DNA of 64,000 nt from Candidatus Phelpsiimicrobium noxiivivens. Lineage in GTDB: Bacteria; Omnitrophota; Gorgyraeia; Velamenicoccales; Velamenicoccaceae. The number at the start of each line of letters is the position of its first letter. Position 1 is the first letter of the stretch. A program made the position numbers and the translations under genes. A model generated the notes under the pieces. It had not been told where the DNA came from, did no database searches, and was given only the letters and a program-made list of their open reading frames with translations. Location: positions 28,397 through 92,396 of the forward strand of contig MNVR01000035.1 in assembly GCA_001873995.1 (NCBI GenBank). The letters are read 5' to 3'. Below are positions 59,074 to 64,000 of this stretch, piece after piece.

Positions 59074-61038
59074 TTACCATCTACGCCTTATATCCAACCA
59101 GGCCTCTTTTAATTTCTGCTGCCAGGACTTCGCTTTTTTCAATACGATGCGCTGCTGCGTTGACCTGGGCAATTTATCAAAAAACTCTTTCACCTTAGGA
59201 TAATCTTCTTTAGGTATCTCAAGGCGCTTCTGCTTAGCGACTTCGCGGATCGTTATCTTATCTTTATCTTGTTTGTATTCTCTTATAACACTGAAGAAAC
59301 CTATATCTTTCTTGAAATCCTCAGGTATTGAAAGGACCCCAAAACCCTTTGGGACATGATATGTCGTTATTGTTTCATCACAAGTATCGCTTGGAAAGAA
59401 CATAGAGTTCTCTCTCTTCTCTTTAGTAAACTCGATCTCTCTTCGATAGCCTGAAATATCAAGGACTATCATGCCATCGCTGACAATATACGCGTCCCTC
59501 TGCCTTACTTTAATATAGCTTTTCACGCGTCCGTACCTGCTGTCAAAATTATCCCATCGGCGCTCTAAGACCTCTCCGCCATCAGATAACATCGCGTTCA
59601 AACGCTGGTAAAGATCTTCTTTTTCGGTATTATCAAGGCTCTTCATTTGTTCCCTTGTCTCAATAGAAGTATCTAAAGGCCAGAGAGAGGTTGTTTCATT
59701 CAGAGCTGAACCATCCGAGTTAATAACTGTCTTAATATCCTGTTTGATGTAAGACCTCTCTTCGGCAAATATCGGCAGCCTGCCGAACTTGCCGCCGTCT
59801 TGCGTAATTACAAAAGTATAGGCGTTCTGATAATAAAGCGGATATTCTCCGATATCATATCCCTTAAGCTGAGGATCCGCGTAAAAGTTTTTTCCTTTTT
59901 CATCCTTAACAAGGACTATCACATGGTCAAATAATGTCGGGATAGGCAGATCATTCTTAGGGTCTGCAATAGAAAACTCATCTCTGAATAAAGCGACATC
60001 TGCTTCAATGCCCGCGGCTTTAAGCATAGCGGCACATAGCAACGAAAGGTCCTTGCAGTCTCCATATTTATTCTTAAACACCTCATCTGTCGGATGCGGC
60101 TCAAGCGAATATTCGCCTAAAGACATAGAGACATACCGGAAATTATCCTGGACATACTCCAATATGGCCCTGGCCTTATCCTTTAACGCGGCTTTCCCGG
60201 AAATGATCTTTCGCGTAGCCGCCTCTATATCCGGCGTGACCTTTAGGTTCTTCTGGGCCAAAGCATAATACCAGTCAGAGACATCTTTCCAGCTCTTGAT
60301 AGACGAAAACTCCACCCCCTCAGGCGCATCCCCTGCTTGCGGCGGACGTAAATATTCTTCAGGCTTACGGTCGTCATAGACATCTGATATTTCCCACGCG
60401 TACGTGATAGCCGCGCTATCTTGAGTTATCTTAGGCTTATGAGTAAGATTAAATTCTTTATATTGAATGTTCAGTTTCTTAGGCAAAATGACAGTTGTTT
60501 TCATAAATTTTATAGGGGTACTGGGCATGAAGTAAAGATCTTTCCAATAGGCATTTTTGATCGGCATTCCTTTTGATTCAATAACGACTCTATATTCAAG
60601 GATAGAGCCGACATTGACCTCCGGCATCGTGATCATCTTGACCATCATATTGGAATAAACAGGATAAGACGGATACAGGCTAATATCAGTAGCCTTCGTA
60701 TACTTGTGCCTCTTGCCGTCCGGCGTTGTGGTATAAGCGGATATCTCGACAAACTTATCATTCTCTTTATCATATGGAATGGGGATCTCTCCCATAAACT
60801 TGGCATCTTCTTTAAGGATCTTCAGCCTCTTATGATCCTCTTTCCTAAAAGACCAATCTTCATTGACTTTAATGATCGTGCTATATTCAAGAAATATCGC
60901 CTCTTTATCCAGATGTTTTTCTTCAAAGCTCTGCTTCTTCTCTTGGGCAAAAACTGTCCTTGGGCAAACCAGGGCCATACAGATAGATCCTGCCAACCCC
61001 ACTGCCAAAGCTTTTTCCCACTGTTTTAGCTCGAACAT
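59074..61038 (-). CDS. DUF3857/transglutaminase-like exported protein
   Basis: 654 residues with signal peptide (about 1-31, cleaved near VFAQE). Residues 40-215 match DUF3857; a transglutaminase-like core has KYGDCKDLSLLCAAML, FDHVIVLV and FYADPQ (Cys, His, Asp). DUF3858-like C-terminal part. Function in the envelope is unknown. AAGGA precedes the ATG; TATAAT at 61073-61068 could be its -10. Confidence 0.9.
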   Translation of the reverse strand: MFELKQWEKALAVGLAGSICMALVCPRTVFAQEKKQSFEEKHLDKEAIFLEYSTIIKVNEDWSFRKEDHKRLKILKEDAKFMGEIPIPYDKENDKFVEISAYTTTPDGKRHKYTKATDISLYPSYPVYSNMMVKMITMPEVNVGSILEYRVVIESKGMPIKNAYWKDLYFMPSTPIKFMKTTVILPKKLNIQYKEFNLTHKPKITQDSAAITYAWEISDVYDDRKPEEYLRPPQAGDAPEGVEFSSIKSWKDVSDWYYALAQKNLKVTPDIEAATRKIISGKAALKDKARAILEYVQDNFRYVSMSLGEYSLEPHPTDEVFKNKYGDCKDLSLLCAAMLKAAGIEADVALFRDEFSIADPKNDLPIPTLFDHVIVLVKDEKGKNFYADPQLKGYDIGEYPLYYQNAYTFVITQDGGKFGRLPIFAEERSYIKQDIKTVINSDGSALNETTSLWPLDTSIETREQMKSLDNTEKEDLYQRLNAMLSDGGEVLERRWDNFDSRYGRVKSYIKVRQRDAYIVSDGMIVLDISGYRREIEFTKEKRENSMFFPSDTCDETITTYHVPKGFGVLSIPEDFKKDIGFFSVIREYKQDKDKITIREVAKQKRLEIPKEDYPKVKEFFDKLPRSTQQRIVLKKAKSWQQKLKEAWLDIRRRW

Positions 61039-61097
61039 AGCTTAATCCTTTCGTTTCAATTCATATAATTATACCACTGAATAAATACTAACTCTAA

Positions 61098-61126
61098 AGA
61101 AAAACCCCCACCTTGTGAGTGAGGTT
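61098..61126 (-). terminator. Terminator of the RsmH operon
   Basis: Stem AACCTCAC with GTGGGGGTT (one bulged G), 7-nt loop, then TTTTTC on the minus strand, about 70 nt after the YgjP-like stop. Confidence 0.6.
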
Positions 61127-61193
61127 CCATACAGGAAATCCCACAATTTCTGGACATATGGCCTAGTTTTCTATTTCTTTATACCCGAGTAAC

Positions 61194-61676
61194 TTAAAGG
61201 CCAACTGCCATAATAAAACCTCTTGCCCTCTCGGCTAACCTGTATCGCGAAACAATATTCCAAAAAGCCTTGCTGTGATTCGGCTCTATCAAATGCGACA
61301 TTTCGTGTATCAACACGTAGTCTCTGACCCATGCCGGCATTGTCCCTACCCTATGCGATATGCGTATATTGGCGCTGCGATAATTGCAGCAACCTAACCT
61401 GCTTGTCTGATTGGAGACATATTCTACGGAATTTATCTTTAACTGATTGCCAAAATATTCCTCATTCAGCCGGGCGGCTATCTGCGAGAGATCTTCCCTT
61501 CTATCTAACTCTTCCTTGATCTTCTTTCTTTCAAATCTTGATTTAAGGCTATCAATGATCTTTTCCAGGTGTTCTCCTGAGATCGCCATAGGAGCCCGCA
61601 CCAAAAGCGTATCATTAACAACGCGCGCGCTGACAGTGCGTTTACGCCTAACACTACGGACAACTTTTATTTCCAT
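61194..61676 (-). CDS. YgjP/SprT-like metallopeptidase
   Basis: 160 residues from the ATG at 61676 (the frame is open further upstream, but that overlaps rsmH). Zinc motif HEMSHLIEPNHSKAFW (HExxH plus downstream His) and LGCCNYRSANIRIS match the DUF45 family. Substrate unknown. Last gene of the operon. Confidence 0.9.
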   Translation of the reverse strand: MEIKVVRSVRRKRTVSARVVNDTLLVRAPMAISGEHLEKIIDSLKSRFERKKIKEELDRREDLSQIAARLNEEYFGNQLKINSVEYVSNQTSRLGCCNYRSANIRISHRVGTMPAWVRDYVLIHEMSHLIEPNHSKAFWNIVSRYRLAERARGFIMAVGL

Positions 61677-61698
61677 TTTACGATACCTAAAATAGTAT

Positions 61699-62775
61699 TC
61701 AAAACAATTTTTTGCGTATAGCCCAACGTAAGAAGGCGCTTTTGGAGCGTGGGTTATCAAAACATTTCTTAGGCGTAGGCCGTATCGGCTCGCGGCAAAT
61801 ATCAGAATAGGCCCCGGCATCTAGTCCTTCCTGGGAAAATTTAACCACCCTATTGTCTTCACCGGAATGAAAGGTTAAAATAGCCACCCGACCGTTAGGT
61901 TTAAGGCATATCGGCAAATTTCTTAAAAACTGCTCCAATGCCGAAAACTCGTCGTTAACCTCAACGCGTAAAGCCTGAAATGTCCGGCGAATAGACTTAG
62001 TTATTTTCTCCTGAAAGTCGTCAGGCGCTATAAAAGCTAACGCTTCTTTTATGGTATCAACAAGCGCCTTAGTTGTAAATATCTTCTGACAGTTTTTATG
62101 GATAGCCCTGGCGATCGCCTCGCAATAGGGTTCATCGGAATTAACAAAAAGTATTTCTTCCAAAGCTTTTTCAGAGAGCGACTTGATCAAGGCCGAGGCA
62201 GGTTGGCCGCGTTGCGGATTAAATCTTAGATCAAGCGGCCCCTCCCATTTAAAAGTAAAACAGCGCGCCGGATCATCTAATTGCATTGATGAAACGCCCA
62301 GGTCCGCCAGGATAAAATCAAACCCGCCGCCCGCATCAGCAAGCATCTTAGGAATCCCGGCAAAATTGATCTGCCGAAGAATAAGTTCTCTATCAGTAAA
62401 ACCCAGGGCCCTCAGGCGCGCCTCGGTGCGAGTCAATTCGATCGGGTCAACATCAATACCAAAAAGACGCCCGCCTGGCATAACGCGCGAAAGAAGCTCC
62501 TGCGCGTGGCCGCCGAACCCCAAGGTAGCGTCTAAGCCGGTCTGGCCGGGCTTAGGGCCAAGAATTTCTAAAATTTCCTTAACGCAGATCGACCGATGCA
62601 TCCCGGCAGGAGTTTTCCCGCTCTTTAGGATCTTTTCAATATCATTAGCGTATTTTTCAGGATCGAGCTCCTTATACTTTTCATCAAAACGCTTAGGATG
62701 CGTGCCCTTATAGCGTACGCGACGTTTTCTTTTAGGAGTTTCATCTATCCCTGAAGGAGCGTCATAATTTATCAT
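61699..62775 (-). CDS. rsmH: RsmH-like 16S rRNA m4C1402 methyltransferase, N-terminally extended
   Basis: 358 residues from the ATG at 62775. The core begins at HRSICVKEIL (near 60) with LDATLGFGGHAQEL, FDFILADLGVSSMQLDD and ILTFHSGEDNRVVKF, all RsmH motifs. The first 60 residues (basic RKRRVRYKG, then PKRFDEKYKEL) are extra. It is not in a dcw cluster, so it could be a paralogue with another target. Overlaps the MazG-like gene by 14 bp. Confidence 0.88.
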   Translation of the reverse strand: MINYDAPSGIDETPKRKRRVRYKGTHPKRFDEKYKELDPEKYANDIEKILKSGKTPAGMHRSICVKEILEILGPKPGQTGLDATLGFGGHAQELLSRVMPGGRLFGIDVDPIELTRTEARLRALGFTDRELILRQINFAGIPKMLADAGGGFDFILADLGVSSMQLDDPARCFTFKWEGPLDLRFNPQRGQPASALIKSLSEKALEEILFVNSDEPYCEAIARAIHKNCQKIFTTKALVDTIKEALAFIAPDDFQEKITKSIRRTFQALRVEVNDEFSALEQFLRNLPICLKPNGRVAILTFHSGEDNRVVKFSQEGLDAGAYSDICREPIRPTPKKCFDNPRSKSAFLRWAIRKKLF

Positions 62776-63109
62776 ACTTTGTGTGTCTGCCGCGAGCCTT
62801 TTCAACGGGATACTTCAACGCGTTCTTCTTAAGCTTACACTCCATAGCTTCGATCAGATCGATGCCCATATTATCCGCGAGTTCAAAAAGATACAAAGAA
62901 ATATCCGCGATCTCATCTTTAATATCTGAATGATTTTGCTTTGAATACTCCTCTGCTTCCTCAACAGTCTTCCATTGAAAATGCTCCAGAAGCTCGGAAG
63001 CTTCAAGGATTATGGAAACGGACATATTTTTTGGATCATGAAATTGCATCCAGTCACGCTCATCCCTGAATTGTATTATTTTTTTAGTAATTTCTTTTAT
63101 TTCGCTCAT
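62762..63109 (-). CDS. MazG-like nucleotide pyrophosphohydrolase
   Basis: 115 residues from the ATG at 63109 (ATG 63115 and TTG 63136 are alternatives). EASELLEHFQW and DEIADISLYLFELAD hold the EExxE/ExxD-type Mg ligands of the MazG/RS21-C6 fold. Removes abnormal nucleoside triphosphates. In an operon with cupin and rsmH. Confidence 0.9.
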   Translation of the reverse strand: MSEIKEITKKIIQFRDERDWMQFHDPKNMSVSIILEASELLEHFQWKTVEEAEEYSKQNHSDIKDEIADISLYLFELADNMGIDLIEAMECKLKKNALKYPVEKARGRHTKYDKL

Positions 63110-63125
63110 AGTCATCTCTACCGTA

Positions 63126-63479
63126 TTATTTTTCAACTTTATAATGCACCGCCAGCCACACTGACTTTTGCTTAGGATCAGTCCAGCTTACCCTGTGCCT
63201 ACACCTTGCCGGTATTTGCACATGATCCCCTGGCTTCATACTCACCTGGCGAGCCCCATCCTCAAACAACAGCTTAGCGCTTCCAGCAAGCAACACCACC
63301 CACTCATTCGTATCTTGCTTGAGCCAACCCGTGGCCTGACCTTGCGTCAATATCCGCTTAATGCTCAACCCCGGCCGCTTGACCAACACCTCAAATAACT
63401 CTTTTTTAATGTGTTTAGGGATCTTGCTGAACAAATTACGCTTTTTATCCGAAACAATTTTTTTATTGATGAGCTTCAT
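63126..63479 (-). CDS. Cupin-domain protein
   Basis: 117 residues: GWLKQDTNEWVVLLAGSAKLLFE and PGDHVQIPARCRHRVSW are the two cupin motifs. Matches the small cupins found with MazG-like genes; ligand unknown. Overlaps the upstream small gene by 17 bp. Confidence 0.88.
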   Translation of the reverse strand: MKLINKKIVSDKKRNLFSKIPKHIKKELFEVLVKRPGLSIKRILTQGQATGWLKQDTNEWVVLLAGSAKLLFEDGARQVSMKPGDHVQIPARCRHRVSWTDPKQKSVWLAVHYKVEK

Positions 63480-63618
63480 CCTTATTTAAAGCCTGTTCCG
63501 GAGACTCTTTGGCCTGCAGATTTTTTTTATCCAATTTTCTTTGGAGCTTTTCTTCCTGCTTCTTTTTCTTTGCCAATTCTTTCTGATACCTATTATATGA
63601 ATAACTATCTCTCGCCAT
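63463..63618 (-). CDS. Small Lys-rich coiled-coil protein
   Basis: 51 residues starting MARDSYSYNRYQKELAKKKK, then a charged helix. ATG at 63618 is preceded by GGAGG. Similar Lys/Glu-rich peptides are common in Deltaproteobacteria-like genomes; possibly nucleic-acid binding. First gene of the rsmH operon. Confidence 0.8.
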   Translation of the reverse strand: MARDSYSYNRYQKELAKKKKQEEKLQRKLDKKNLQAKESPEQALNKDEAHQ

Positions 63619-63665
63619 TATATCCTCCTTCCATCTTTTAGACAAAAATTTGGTGTCAGAACATG

Positions 63666-63694
63666 ATAATAGAATATCATATATGCAGTTACAA
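63666..63694 (-). promoter_or_regulatory. Promoter of the rsmH operon
   Basis: TTGTAA (63694-63689), 17-bp spacer, TATTAT (63671-63666), start site near 63659 and a 41-nt leader with ribosome-binding site. The -35 is identical to that of the small RNA. Confidence 0.6.
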
Positions 63695-63720
63695 ACAAAA
63701 TAACATTTATCTCATAACAC

Positions 63721-64000
63721 TGTGCTCTTCCCTCTTTTAGTGGACTAATTATTTAAAGACAATTTTTGCTTTTCGTATTCAAAAGGGCTTAAGTAACCGA
63801 GCGTCGAATGCGCCCTTTTGCGATTATAGTAAATTTCAATATACTCAAAAATAGCCTGCCTTGCTTCTTCGCGGGTTCTAAAGGTCTCCTTGCGAATAAG
63901 CTCGACCTTAAGCGTATGGAAAAAACTTTCAGCAACGGCATTATCCCAGCAATCACCTTTTTTGCTCATACTGCCGATACAGCCGTGTTGAGCCAGCAAG
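63721..64000 (-). mobile_element. 3' end of an IS3-family insertion sequence
   Basis: Only the downstream end is inside the window. A TG-starting end at 63721 (TGTGCTCTTCCC) is a plausible terminal inverted repeat of the IS3 TG...CA type, but the other end is out of view. Confidence 0.5.
63745..64000 (-). CDS. IS3-family transposase OrfB, C-terminal part
   Basis: About 85 residues, running off the right edge. [22 protein letters not shown] holds the last catalytic acidic residue of the DDE integrase core, and [19 protein letters not shown] is the rve-type C-terminal signature. Complete as far as seen. Confidence 0.95.
   Translation of the reverse strand, partial: LLAQHGCIGSMSKKGDCWDNAVAESFFHTLKVELIRKETFRTREEARQAIFEYIEIYYNRKRAHSTLGYLSPFEYEKQKLSLNN

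Noticed and set aside
1..64000. tRNA, rRNA or CRISPR arrays
   Set aside because: No cloverleaf-like T-loop sequences in gaps and no regularly spaced repeats with unique spacers were found.

Overview
This window is about 64 kb of gene-dense chromosome from an uncultured-looking, didermal (Gram-negative type) bacterium. Lipoproteins with lipoboxes, AsmA/TamB-type proteins, an OmpA-type protein, an MEP-pathway gene (ispH), an RRM RNA-binding protein and a group-4-hydrogenase-like membrane complex fit the candidate phylum Omnitrophota. That placement is inference: there is no rRNA or other marker gene here. No tRNA, CRISPR array or prophage was seen. The only mobile element is a piece of an IS3-type transposase at the right edge.

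Layout. 1-7.3 kb (+): end of an operon for a complex I/group 4 hydrogenase-like membrane complex (NuoH-like, HyfE-like, antiporter-like, NuoCD-like and NuoB-like subunits). Its large subunit has lost all four NiFe-binding cysteines (Ehr type). A two-subunit NfnAB/SudAB-like flavoprotein follows directly. 7.3-12 kb (+): two cold-shock genes with a complex leader, a B12-binding radical SAM protein and a 900-residue AsmA-like protein. 12-20 kb (-): one long operon with an NDH-2-like flavoprotein, cell-wall amidase, glutamate racemase, queDCEF, two-subunit class I fumarase, RNase PH and RdgB. 20-25 kb: polyprenyl synthase (+), then a minus-strand operon with PNPOx-like, YkgJ, PfkB, OmpA-like and GreA genes. 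25-31 kb: a molybdenum hydroxylase (three subunits) with XdhC, MocA, MogA and a lone ChrA half-transporter. 31-44 kb (-): AsmA-like protein and TPR-like lipoprotein, a giant GH94-like protein, a PAS-PAS-GGDEF-HD-GYP protein, TtcA, a YdbH-like protein with a fused YnbE-YdbL lipoprotein, a beta-CASP nuclease and a redoxin lacking its usual cysteine pair. 44-49.7 kb (-): a two-component system co-transcribed with two DNA glycosylases and a flavin-binding protein, then HemW. 49.7-57 kb: PlsC, Tpx, MsrBA, another AsmA-like protein, an RRM protein with a repetitive basic tail, IspH, and two genes broken by frameshifts (DUF2062 and MEDS). 57-64 kb (-): a strong small-RNA candidate, pyruvate kinase without its C-terminal domain, a transglutaminase-like protein, and an operon with RsmH.

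Themes. Transcription signals are unusually readable. Many units start with TTGnnn, a 17-18 bp spacer and a TATAAT-like box; in at least six genes the -10 box lies 6-7 nt before an ATG, which implies leaderless mRNAs. A 42-bp upstream element, 34/42 identical, is shared by the thiol peroxidase and a PNPOx-like gene 26 kb apart. Several genes concern redox damage (Tpx, MsrBA, Nth, Ogg, two PNPOx-like proteins) and envelope lipid transport (four AsmA/YdbH-like proteins). The most interesting elements are the Ehr-Nfn operon, the shared redox-gene element, the leaderless promoters, the small RNA and the YnbE-YdbL fusion.
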